This document shows positions 48,900-56,074 of a stretch of 64,000 nucleotides of DNA, one piece after another (the stretch's first letter is position 1; the number at the start of each line of letters is the position of its first letter). Source of the stretch: Corynebacterium pelargi (GTDB lineage: Bacteria; Actinomycetota; Actinomycetes; Mycobacteriales; Mycobacteriaceae); contig NZ_BMCX01000001.1 in NCBI RefSeq assembly GCF_014635485.1, forward strand, positions 675,634-739,633, in the 5' to 3' direction. The position numbers were made by a program, and so were the translations under genes. The notes under the pieces were generated by a model. The model was not told where the DNA came from and searched no databases. It worked only from the letters and a program-made list of their open reading frames with translations.

Positions 48900-49080
48900 G
48901 GATGTTGGTTAGAAAGCCGTTATCTTTGATGGTGCTTGCGAAGCGATTCACCGAGCTCGCATATCGCATGGGAAAGCGTAATTGTCTGGGCGCTCGAGTG
49001 TTTTCGGTCTGCTCATAGTATTCGCTAAAGGCCTCATGGGATAGCCTGCCCGATGTCGTTAAGTAGATGTAATCTCTCAA
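48853..49080 (-). CDS. unrecognised short reading frame
   Basis: 75 residues from TTG, no good ribosome binding site. The product (RDYIYLTTSGRLSHEAFSEYY...) is not recognised, but its composition is protein-like rather than a shadow of another gene. It could be the 3' end or a fragment of a lost island gene. Confidence 0.3.
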   Translation of the reverse strand: MRDYIYLTTSGRLSHEAFSEYYEQTENTRAPRQLRFPMRYASSVNRFASTIKDNGFLTNILTDTSGNHLTLGHTF

Positions 49081-49113
49081 TCGAGTTCTTGTTTAACGCC
49101 CTTAGAAACGATC

Positions 49114-49158
49114 AAGGTGGGGTGTCCAGAAGTCGACTTCTCCCGGACACCCCACCTT
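49114..49158 (-). terminator. terminator of arsA
   Basis: 14-bp perfect stem AAGGTGGGGTGTCC / GGACACCCCACCTT with an inner AGAAGTCGACTTCT palindrome, 14 bases after the arsA stop. Long and symmetrical, so it may work in both directions. Confidence 0.85.
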
Positions 49159-49171
49159 TGCTCTGATGTGG

Positions 49172-50944
49172 CTATGCCACCGGGATTTCCCAGATAGGGG
49201 TGTGCATCTGGTCTGTGGCGAGGTAACGCTCCACGGTGTTGTGTTGCGCTGTGGCTCGTTGTTGAAGGAACGTCGACTGCGTCTGGTTCATTGGTAGGTA
49301 CTGGTTAATGACCCAGGCTCGTGGGGTAATACCAGCGCGGGCGAGGTCATCAGCGAGTTCCTTGGCTTCCAAGATCGGAGTCGACTCGGGTAGCGTTACC
49401 AGGATCGGGAATGTCCGGTCCTGGTCTCTCAGACGCATAAGAGCGGTCAGTGTGCCATCGCTACCTTCGGTTGCCCCGGATTGGCGAAGGAGCTCTCGGT
49501 GATAGGAGCCGGTAGCGTCCAAAAGCAGCAGGGTGTGTCCGGTGGGAGCTGTATCGATAATGACCCAGCGGTGGTCAGCTTCTTCTAGGACAGCAGAGAA
49601 TGCCCTGAAGACAGCAACTTCTTCTGTGCATGGGCTGGCGAGGTCCTCGATGAGCTGTGCTCGGCCATCAGCATCCAGTGTCGCGCCCTTGGTGTTGAGC
49701 ACTTCTTGACGATAGTCTTCCACGACCTTGTGCGGATCAATGCTGACCACATCGAGGCCTGGATATTTCTGCGGAAGAGTCATATCCAAGTGTGAAGCCG
49801 GGTCAGTAGTCGCCAGAAGCACAGGCAACCCCTTGCTAGCGACAGAGATGGCCAGTGCCTGCGCGACGGTCGTCTTACCTACTCCACCTTTACCCATTGT
49901 CAGAACGACTTTGGGGCCGCCTTCGATGATCTGTTCTGTTGCCTGAGACAGGGCAGATTGCACCACTTCGTTAATGTCGGCAACTTTGGCGGATGGTAGT
50001 TCCTCAAGGCCTGGCACGTTCTCATGGAACTGCGGGGCAACTGTAGTTAGCCCGTTGATTCCCATGACGGGTTCAGGGTTCATGGGAATCGTGAAGCATG
50101 CCAAACCACTGAGCGCTGGATGGGTGGTCGCCAGCCCCTTGAGGACGCTCTGCTCACCGAGCATGAGCCTACGGTGGAGCGGGTCGTTGTCTGCTTTGGG
50201 CAAGAGTGCGTTGACAACCAGCGCCTGCGGCGTAACCCCGAGTTCCGAGAGCTCGCTGGCTGCGCGCTCAGCCTCCTGAAGAGTGGAATCTTGAGCACGT
50301 GCCACAAGCGCCAAAGTGGTCAGCGCAGGGTCCTTCAGCGCATTGACCGCATCTTCGTAGGTCTGCCGATGCTTATCAAGCCCTGACAATGGGCCAAGGC
50401 AGGAAGCATCACCGGTCCCCTTCTCGATAAAAGACGACCAGTCGCCCGGCAGTGCGAGCAGCCGCAGCGTATGGCCTGTGGGGGCGGTGTCGAAAATAAT
50501 GTGATCGTAGGCATCGACGATGTCTGGGGAGACGAGGAAGTCAACAAAGCTGTTGAATGAGGCGACCTCCACCGTGCATGAGCCAGAGAGCGTCTCCTCG
50601 GACTCGCGCAGCACTTCGGGCGGCAGAAGGTGACGAACTGGCTCAAGAATCGACTCGCGATACTTTTCTGCCTCCACGTTCGGGTCAATCTCGATCGCAT
50701 CGAGCTTGACCTCCATCCCCATCTCCCTGGCGACAACGTCGCCTAGTGCAGTAATTTCAGATCCAATGGATTGACCGAAGACCTGAGCAACATTTGACGC
50801 GGGATCCGTCGAAACCAGCAAGACTTTGCGCCCTTGCGCAGCTAGTGAAAGAGCGGTAGCGCATGACACGGTCGTCTTACCGACCCCACCCTTGCCGGTG
50901 AACATCAGAAACTTCGTTGTTGGCGGCCACTGGCTCAACAGCAT
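49172..50944 (-). CDS. arsA: ArsA, arsenite-stimulated ATPase
   Basis: 590 residues from ATG 50944, where GGAGGTG sits 7-8 bases upstream. Two homologous halves, each with a P-loop GKGGVGKTT (residues about 17 and 351) and a DTAPTGHT signal sequence, as in classic ArsA. It takes arsenite from ArsD and energises efflux through ArsB. No arsB or acr3 gene is present in the window. It overlaps the arsD stop by 10 bases. Confidence 0.93.
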   Translation of the reverse strand: MLLSQWPPTTKFLMFTGKGGVGKTTVSCATALSLAAQGRKVLLVSTDPASNVAQVFGQSIGSEITALGDVVAREMGMEVKLDAIEIDPNVEAEKYRESILEPVRHLLPPEVLRESEETLSGSCTVEVASFNSFVDFLVSPDIVDAYDHIIFDTAPTGHTLRLLALPGDWSSFIEKGTGDASCLGPLSGLDKHRQTYEDAVNALKDPALTTLALVARAQDSTLQEAERAASELSELGVTPQALVVNALLPKADNDPLHRRLMLGEQSVLKGLATTHPALSGLACFTIPMNPEPVMGINGLTTVAPQFHENVPGLEELPSAKVADINEVVQSALSQATEQIIEGGPKVVLTMGKGGVGKTTVAQALAISVASKGLPVLLATTDPASHLDMTLPQKYPGLDVVSIDPHKVVEDYRQEVLNTKGATLDADGRAQLIEDLASPCTEEVAVFRAFSAVLEEADHRWVIIDTAPTGHTLLLLDATGSYHRELLRQSGATEGSDGTLTALMRLRDQDRTFPILVTLPESTPILEAKELADDLARAGITPRAWVINQYLPMNQTQSTFLQQRATAQHNTVERYLATDQMHTPIWEIPVA

Positions 50945-51336
50945 CCCGAAGCACCTCCACAACACGACGAGCTTGCCACCGGAAGCTCCGATCGGCCGTC
51001 ACGTGCAACCTGAGAATCGGAGTTGCCCACAGAATCTCGACGCACCCACGCACGCAATTGCGCCAGGGTGGGATACACACCCTTAAGGACGATCTCGCCG
51101 TCAATCACCACAACAGGAAGAGAATCAGCCCCTTCAGACTCAAGCAACTCCCGTACAACCGGAGTGGATGCAAACTCCAACGGAGCGCTGGCCAAGTTGT
51201 GCCGCACCACGTCCACCCCTTCCTTTCGCGCGGCACTCACAGCCGCCGCCGCATCAACGACTTCCTGGTCAACGTTCTCGCCGCATACTCCCGACGAACA
51301 GCACATCGCCGGGTCAAAGATCTCAATCTTGGCCAT
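50935..51336 (-). CDS. arsD: ArsD, arsenite metallochaperone
   Basis: 133 residues from ATG 51336, with GGAGG 7 bases upstream. The arsenite-binding cysteines C12, C13 and C18 (MCCSSGVC) are present, plus two vicinal pairs at the end (SSCCGGASGCC). ArsD hands As(III) to ArsA. A longer upstream start is rejected because it lies in the operator. First gene of the minus-strand arsD-arsA operon. Confidence 0.93.
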   Translation of the reverse strand: MAKIEIFDPAMCCSSGVCGENVDQEVVDAAAAVSAARKEGVDVVRHNLASAPLEFASTPVVRELLESEGADSLPVVVIDGEIVLKGVYPTLAQLRAWVRRDSVGNSDSQVARDGRSELPVASSSCCGGASGCC

Positions 51337-51356
51337 CTTCGTACCTCCACGTGTCA

Positions 51357-51416
51357 TATCGATGATTATCGATACATAACATACTAGACTCACATATCGA
51401 CAACTGTCAATATGTG
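51357..51416. promoter_or_regulatory. divergent ars promoter and ArsR operator
   Basis: Minus strand: TTGACA (complement of 51405-51410), 18-base spacer, TAGTAT (complement of 51381-51386) for arsD. The start region is covered by the 18-bp palindrome TATCGATGATTATCGATA (51357-51374), a likely ArsR operator. A second inverted repeat CACATAT/ATATGTG (51391-51397 and 51410-51416) encloses the -35. On the plus strand TAGACT (51385-51390) may be the -10 of arsR-arsC. Confidence 0.75.
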
Positions 51417-52176
51417 GTATCGTGGAGGAGTGAATGATAGTCGCACGTGTACCCGCCCCGTAGGTAAGGTGGATTTGCCGTCGGTGTCGCTTGAAACCCG
51501 GGTGGAGCAGTTCAAGGCACTGGGTGATATCACTCGACTGCAGTTAGCTTTGATGGTGAGGCGGGCTGCCCCGTCCCCAGTGTGTGCATGCAACTTTCCT
51601 GATGCCTTCGGCATGAGCCAATCGACGATCTCCCACCACTTGGCCAAACTGGTGAAGGCAAGGGTTCTCGAAAGACAGAAGCGAGGGAAATGGGCGTACT
51701 TCACGCTCAACCCAGACTTTGATCAAAATCTTCTCGCGAACTTAGCCCCAGGAGCCGCTATGAACGTTAATGCCGCAACCTCAGGAACCACGATCTTGTT
51801 CGCCTGCCGGCAAAATGCCGGACGTTCCCAGATTGCCGCAGCGTTAGCTAAGCAACTTGCACCAGAAGGGGTGACGATCCTGTCGGCAGGATCTGAACCT
51901 GCTGATGTTGTTCACCCTGTCGTCGTTGACGCCCTTGCCGAGCTCGGCCTTCAACCTGATTCTCAACCCAAGCCACTTGACCCTGCACAGGTGAAAACAT
52001 CTGACTGGGTCGTCACCATGGGATGCGGCGAAGCCTGCCCCTTCTTCCCGGGAGTCCATTATCAAGACTGGGAGATCGACGACCCCAGCGATCGTCCACT
52101 CGAAGAAGTGCGGGTCATCATCGACCAAATTAGAACACGCGTCCAGGAACTGCTGGACACAGTCTCCCAAGGGTAA
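51412..52176 (+). CDS. ArsR-ArsC fusion: arsenic-sensing repressor fused to arsenate reductase
   Basis: 254 residues in one frame. Residues about 25-110 are an ArsR winged helix with the As(III)-binding C58-x-C60 and recognition helix GMSQSTISHHLAKL. Residues about 125-250 are a low-molecular-weight phosphatase-type arsenate reductase with the CX5R loop C132-RQNAGRS and later cysteines C205 and C209. Such reductases in actinobacteria use mycothiol or a cysteine relay. Start uncertain: ATG 51412 has no ribosome binding site, GTG 51430 is too close to GGAGG, and GTG 51469 is possible. Confidence 0.85.
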   Translation: MWYRGGVNDSRTCTRPVGKVDLPSVSLETRVEQFKALGDITRLQLALMVRRAAPSPVCACNFPDAFGMSQSTISHHLAKLVKARVLERQKRGKWAYFTLNPDFDQNLLANLAPGAAMNVNAATSGTTILFACRQNAGRSQIAAALAKQLAPEGVTILSAGSEPADVVHPVVVDALAELGLQPDSQPKPLDPAQVKTSDWVVTMGCGEACPFFPGVHYQDWEIDDPSDRPLEEVRVIIDQIRTRVQELLDTVSQG

Positions 52177-52189
52177 TCCCCATGAGCCT

Positions 52190-52251
52190 CTCTGGTTGCA
52201 AAGAGTCTTGGTACAACCGGGAGGTATTCAGAGTGACGTTTTTAGTGTTCT
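52190..52251 (+). repeat. right copy of the diverged 62-bp direct repeat flanking the ars genes
   Basis: Begins CTCTGGTTGCAAAG and ends GACGTTTTTAGTGTTCT. 43 of 62 bases match 48689-48750 without gaps. It lies 13 bases after the arsR-arsC stop codon. Confidence 0.65.
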
Positions 52252-52446
52252 CGCGCAGATTTCCGTAGCTCTAATAAGAGTCGTGTGGAGCCGGTGAAAA
52301 GCTCTTGGTGAAGTCCGGATGTCACTTCGGATCACTCTCTCAGGCAGCTCCTCGCCCTGTGTTTGTCGGTCCAATCTAAGGGTGTGAGCCTCGTGTCGAC
52401 TTTGTCGAACTAATACTTACTTACGGATGTGCTTTCTTATTGAATT

Positions 52447-52662
52447 TCATTCCGCAGGCTCCTCGGGAATGATGGTTGCAATATCAGAGAGTTGGCAGTC
52501 CAGTGCGATACAAATTTTGGCGAGGACTTCGGAGGTAACGTCGCCATCTTTACCAAGTTCGGCGATGGTAGCAGGGGGCAAGCCTGCTTGGGTTCACATC
52601 TCCCCTTTTGTCATGTCTAGGTCGATGAGGAGTTTCCATAGCGGTTTGAAGGTGATAGGCAT
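52447..52662 (-). pseudogene. small XRE regulator with an in-frame TGA
   Basis: Reading from ATG 52662: PITFKPLWKLLIDLDMTKGEM, then TGA at 52594-52596, then TQAGLPPATIAELGKDGDVTS...CQLSDIATIIPEE and the normal stop. Both halves together match small YozG-like XRE proteins (about 71 residues). In intact relatives the stop position is an Arg, so a single C-to-T change (CGA to TGA) explains it. The start follows the DUF2326 stop by 2 bases. Confidence 0.8.
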
Positions 52663-52664
52663 GG

Positions 52665-54345
52665 CTAGTTGTTCTCGTCAGTCGTTTCTGTGTTCCAGGT
52701 GAAGCCGTAGAGTGCTCGGGCGCCGTCGTCAAGATGGATGACTCGTGTGGCTTCGACGAGTTCTTCGGCGCGCTGGCCGTATGCCTTTGTTGCGTCGAAG
52801 GAGAAGAAGACTTGCTTTGGCTCACTAGCTCTGCTGGAGAGATGCGGACTGCATGTAGACGCTGAGCAGTTCCCTGACGGGTGCGTGCCCGACGAGCTTG
52901 ATGATTGCGGAGTCGTGGATGAGGAATGGCAGTGGGGTGTGGCGGAGCATCGCGACGTCGAAGATGGCTACGTGTCGTGATTTTGCTCCGGAGCCCCGGT
53001 CTCCGCAGTGATCGAACTCGTAATTGATGCCCTTGGTGGTCACCTTGAACCGGAACTTTGGGCATACCTTCCGGTCGCCGTGCGGATACAGCTCACTGTT
53101 GACTTCATTCATGACAGCCTTGAAGTCGGCTGTGATCGCCCCGGTGACTGCTTTTCCTAGGAGGTCTTCGAGCAGGTGCTTGCGCTGGTTCCTGAGTTCT
53201 TCTTTCTCGTCGTAGATTTTAATTTGGACTTCGAGGCGCAGTACTGTGCCGTGTACTTCCAGGGCGTGATTGTAGGTTTCCTCATCGAGGAAGGCAGATT
53301 CTCCTAAGGCCAGAATGTGTGCTTTCTTCTGCCGGATCTGTTCCGTGAGGTGTTCGATCTGCGCCCTGTATACGTGTTGTTGTTCTTCGAGTTGGCTTCG
53401 AAGGATTCGTGAGAGTTCGTGATGATAGAACTCTACGGTCTCGAGCTTTTCGTGATTGGCTTGTGGGAAGTAGGTGTAGAACTCTGCGAGATCGCTGGTG
53501 GTGATGCGGGTTCCTCCGTCTAGGAGGGTTGTCACGTTGGCGAGCCGGCCCTCAAGTTGGGCTAGCTTAGTAGTGAGCGGGCGAAGGACTGCGCGTGCTG
53601 ATTCGCGTTCCTTGCGTGCCTGGATCTCTGCTTGGAAGAGGTCCAAGTCGTTGCCGCGCCGGAGCTGTTTAGATTCTTCTCGCGCGTGGGCGAGTTCCTG
53701 CTCGGCTGTCTTTCGTTGCGTCTTGCCTTTAGGGCCCTATAAGGCATGTAGTCGCCGTTGGAGACGCGTTGAATCGCATTGATATCTTTGGTCAGCTCAT
53801 CAACTTGTTTTTGAGCGGTGACTGCTTTTTCGTGGGAACCGAACAGACGGAGCGTGACCAGGGCGCCATTTTTGTTGGATTCTCGTGAGACTGCAGCCAG
53901 TGGCCAGTCGAGGGTACCGAGCACTTCCTCGTCTAGACGGGCCAAGCGGGTGACGATGTCTCGCCAGGTTGTATCGGTGTATTCCAGCCCATAGCTAGTA
54001 AGGAGGAACTGTGAATACTGCTCCAGTGGCACAAGCTGCCCGTCTCGATTTTCCAGTCTGGGTCGGCGTAGGTAGTCACATAGCCGTAGCGTTCCGTGGA
54101 GCGTGAGTAGTGGTGGTCGGTACCGTGCAGGTGCAGAGTGAAATAGATGGTGTGGTGGCCGACAGCTCCTCCTAGGCGGACTACGTCAGATTCTTGAAAC
54201 TGGCTACCACCGTAGACGAAGTCGATGATCTGCATGAAGGTGGTTTTGCCAATCGAGTTTTGTGCATCGTCGGCACCTTCGATGATGTTCAATCCGGGAT
54301 GGAACTCGATGATCGGGCGTGGCTTGTCGTCGCAGCGGACCCGTG
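52665..54345 (-). pseudogene. DUF2326 ATPase (ABC-type, SMC/RecN-like), broken by three frameshifts
   Basis: Pieces in three frames add up to one protein: P-loop part NIIEGADDAQNSIGKTTFMQIIDF (from about 54290), then GQLVPLEQYSQFLL..., then a long coiled coil (MDLFQAEIQARKERESARAV...), the D-loop-like HVAIFDVAMLRHTPLPFLIHDS, and a last piece KQVFFSFDATKAYGQRAEELVEATR...NTETTDENN-stop at 52665. Breaks lie near 54049-54052 (T-run), 53731-53745 and 52840. The first residues are also missing. DUF2326 ATPases belong to multi-component systems linked to defence. Confidence 0.8.
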
Positions 54346-54363
54346 ACCACCTTTGGTCAAAAT

Positions 54364-54400
54364 AAAACCTCCGAACGCAAGCAAGCGATCGGAGGTTTTT
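54364..54400. terminator. bidirectional hairpin at the right edge of the island
   Basis: AAAACCTCCGA-a-CGC / GCG-a-TCGGAGGTTTT stem followed by T-runs on both strands (TTTTTCTC on plus). It sits where the DUF2326 homology ends and may mark an old insertion boundary. Confidence 0.75.
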
Positions 54401-54522
54401 CTCATGAGCAAACGCTTATTGTCATTAAAAGACTCACCTATCAAGATCTAAAAGCTGCAAAAGTGCAGTTCAGGGGAATAAGGACACTGAGCAGGGAACT
54501 ACCCTTTTTTCAATAAGACCTC

Positions 54523-54528
54523 TACTAT
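54523..54528 (+). promoter_or_regulatory. leaderless -10 box of the small HTH gene
   Basis: TACTAT, 7 bases before the ATG at 54536; no Shine-Dalgarno present. Confidence 0.6.
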
Positions 54529-54535
54529 ATGAGTC

Positions 54536-54754
54536 ATGACACCGAAGATCATTGACGCGGAAACCGGTATCGAACTCTGGACTGCCGTGGACTGCGCGGA
54601 ATATTCCGGCACCGCCCGCGGCACCTTCACAAGCTACGCAGGGCGAGGCCGGGCGCCCGCCCCCACCGCAAAACTTCATGGATTAACGCTTTGGAATTCC
54701 GAGGAAATCAAAGCGTGGGTCGAGCAACGCGCTCAAGGCCGAAAACCCTCCTAA
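54536..54754 (+). CDS. small helix-turn-helix DNA-binding protein (excisionase/AlpA-like)
   Basis: 72 residues. WTAVDCAEYSGTARGTFTSYAGRGRAPAPTAKLHGLTLWNSEEIKAWVEQR has the form of a winged HTH_17 domain: HTH, a basic wing, then a WNSEEI.AW helix. It probably binds DNA as a regulator or recombination directionality-type factor. No integrase is present. The Pro-Ser-stop end is provided by the palindrome. Confidence 0.8.
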   Translation: MTPKIIDAETGIELWTAVDCAEYSGTARGTFTSYAGRGRAPAPTAKLHGLTLWNSEEIKAWVEQRAQGRKPS

Positions 54755-54776
54755 CTTCCGGAGGAAGTTAGGAGGG
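54746..54776. repeat. CTCCTAAC palindrome at the end of the small HTH gene
   Basis: CCCTCCTAACTTCC / GGAAGTTAGGAGGG, perfect 14-bp arms, 3-base loop. The loop-side bases changed together in both arms (CTTCC/GGAAG in place of CTTTC/GAAAG), a sign of selection for pairing. The stop TAA is in the left arm. Confidence 0.93.
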
Positions 54777-54836
54777 TGGGGGTTGGGAATGCACCGCAGC
54801 GGAAAATTAAACTTTCACCCCGCAACACCCAAAACC

Positions 54837-54876
54837 TGTGGATAACAATCGGCCACCTACCCACGCCTGTGGATAA
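54837..54876. other. pair of DnaA-box sequences, 31 bp apart
   Basis: TGTGGATAA at 54837-54845 and 54868-54876, same orientation, between the palindrome and the rpiB stop. Confidence 0.7.
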
Positions 54877-54903
54877 GTGGCCAAATCTTTTTTCTTCGCG
54901 CTG

Positions 54904-55368
54904 TTAAGCCTCGGGCTGCACTCCGTCGTCTTCGTACTTGCTCAGAATGTCGATGCGTCGTTGGTGTCGCTCCTCCTGACTCCATGCGGAAGTTAGGAAG
55001 GAGTCGACGATGGCGAGTGCTTCTTGTTCAGAGTGCATCCGCCCACCAATGCCAATGAGCTGCGCATTGTTGTGTTCGCGCGCCAGTTTGGCGGTTTCTG
55101 GTGACCAGGCGAGGGCGCAGCGTGCGCCTTTGACTTTGTTGGCTGCGATTTGTTCGCCATTGCCGGAGCCCCCGAGGACGATGCCGAGGGAGCCTGGGTC
55201 GGCGACGACGCGTGTGGCGGCGTCGATGCAGAAGGCGGGGTAGTCGTCGTTGGCGTCGTATTCGTGGGCGCCGCAGTCGATTACTTCGTGGCCTTGGGCT
55301 TCGAGGTGCTTGGCGATGGCATTTTTAGTTTCGAACCCTGCATGGTCCGCTCCGAGATATACACGCAT
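54904..55368 (-). CDS. rpiB: ribose-5-phosphate isomerase B
   Basis: 154 residues from ATG 55368 with AGGA upstream. MRVYLGADHAGFETKNAI opens it, the catalytic Cys/Thr region is near DYPAFCIDAA, and GSGNGEQIAANKVKGARCAL is the phosphate site. It interconverts ribose-5-phosphate and ribulose-5-phosphate. A longer frame upstream reads through the neighbouring gene and is rejected. A palindrome-like stretch at 54970-55000 encodes SFLTSAWSQEER near the C terminus. Confidence 0.95.
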   Translation of the reverse strand: MRVYLGADHAGFETKNAIAKHLEAQGHEVIDCGAHEYDANDDYPAFCIDAATRVVADPGSLGIVLGGSGNGEQIAANKVKGARCALAWSPETAKLAREHNNAQLIGIGGRMHSEQEALAIVDSFLTSAWSQEERHQRRIDILSKYEDDGVQPEA

Positions 55369-55378
55369 GGGGGTTATC

Positions 55379-56002
55379 CTACGCGTCGAATTGGGGGTCT
55401 TCGGTGCGGGAGCGCTTGAGTTCGAAGAAATGGGGGTAGTTGCCGAGGGTGACGGAGGCGTCGAAAAGCTTGCCGGCTTCCTCGCCCTTGGGGATGCGGG
55501 TGAGCACGGGGCCGAAGAAGGCTGCGTCGCCAAGTTTGAGCACCGGTGTGCCCACATCGTTGCCGACCGCGTCCATGGCCTGCTGGTGGAAGTCGCGCAT
55601 TTGCTTGTCGACGTCCTGCGTATTCGCCACCTGCGCAAAGCTTGGGTCGAGGCCGAGCTCATCGAGGGTCGCGGCAATCACATCGTCATAGGCCCCGAAA
55701 CCACTGCGGCCGCCTTGGCCTTCATTGTGCAATTTCGTGCCGATGGCGGTGTAGTAATCGTCGAGGCGATCCGGTGCCTGCAGCGCAATGATGGTGGCCA
55801 CGCGCGCAGGGCCCCAGGCGGCCTTGATGTGCTCGCGATACGCCTCGGGCAGTTCCTCGCGGCCCTCGTTGAGCACGCCGAGGCTCATCGGCACCCACTG
55901 CACCTGCACGTCACGGACTTGTTCAACCTCCTTCATCCAACGGGAGGTGATCCAACAAAATGGGCAGGTGGCATCGAACCAGAACGTCACTTTTTCACTC
56001 AT
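55379..56002 (-). CDS. DsbA-like mycothiol-dependent oxidoreductase (Rv2466c homologue)
   Basis: 207 residues, thioredoxin fold with CPFC active site (FWFDATCPFCWITSRW) and helical insertion. It follows mycobacterial Rv2466c closely (MSLGVLNE.R..LPE.YRE, DVGTP, AFFGPVL.RIP.GEEAGKL, SVTLGNYPHFFELKR.RTE). Rv2466c accepts electrons from mycothiol and reduces nitro compounds. Gene order with rpiB (10 bases apart) and pepN matches mycobacteria. Confidence 0.92.
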   Translation of the reverse strand: MSEKVTFWFDATCPFCWITSRWMKEVEQVRDVQVQWVPMSLGVLNEGREELPEAYREHIKAAWGPARVATIIALQAPDRLDDYYTAIGTKLHNEGQGGRSGFGAYDDVIAATLDELGLDPSFAQVANTQDVDKQMRDFHQQAMDAVGNDVGTPVLKLGDAAFFGPVLTRIPKGEEAGKLFDASVTLGNYPHFFELKRSRTEDPQFDA

Positions 56003-56074
56003 GGTGCTCCTTGTAATTCCTTGCGTAAGTTAGGAGGGGAATGTGAAACCAATTGTAGGAGGAAGAGCACAAAG

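Larger units (their letters stand above)
48676..49171. other. 496-base region between tRNA-Gly and arsA, decayed mobile DNA
   Basis: Holds a small hairpin (48705-48721), one of two diverged direct repeats (48689-48750), a possible transposase N-terminal fragment (48765-48899), an unrecognised minus-strand frame (48853-49080) and the arsA terminator. Nothing here is an intact gene. Confidence 0.55.

Noticed and set aside
54400..54540. Possible att site duplicating the 3' end of tRNA-Gly
   Set aside because: No copy of GGTTCGATTCCCGTCATTCC or a shorter part was found at the right edge, and no integrase is present. The island border remains unproved.
55250..56074. 275-codon upstream extension of pepN
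   Set aside because: The frame crosses rpiB and the DsbA-like gene on the opposite strand; M1 aminopeptidases begin at the GTG with AGGAGG upstream.
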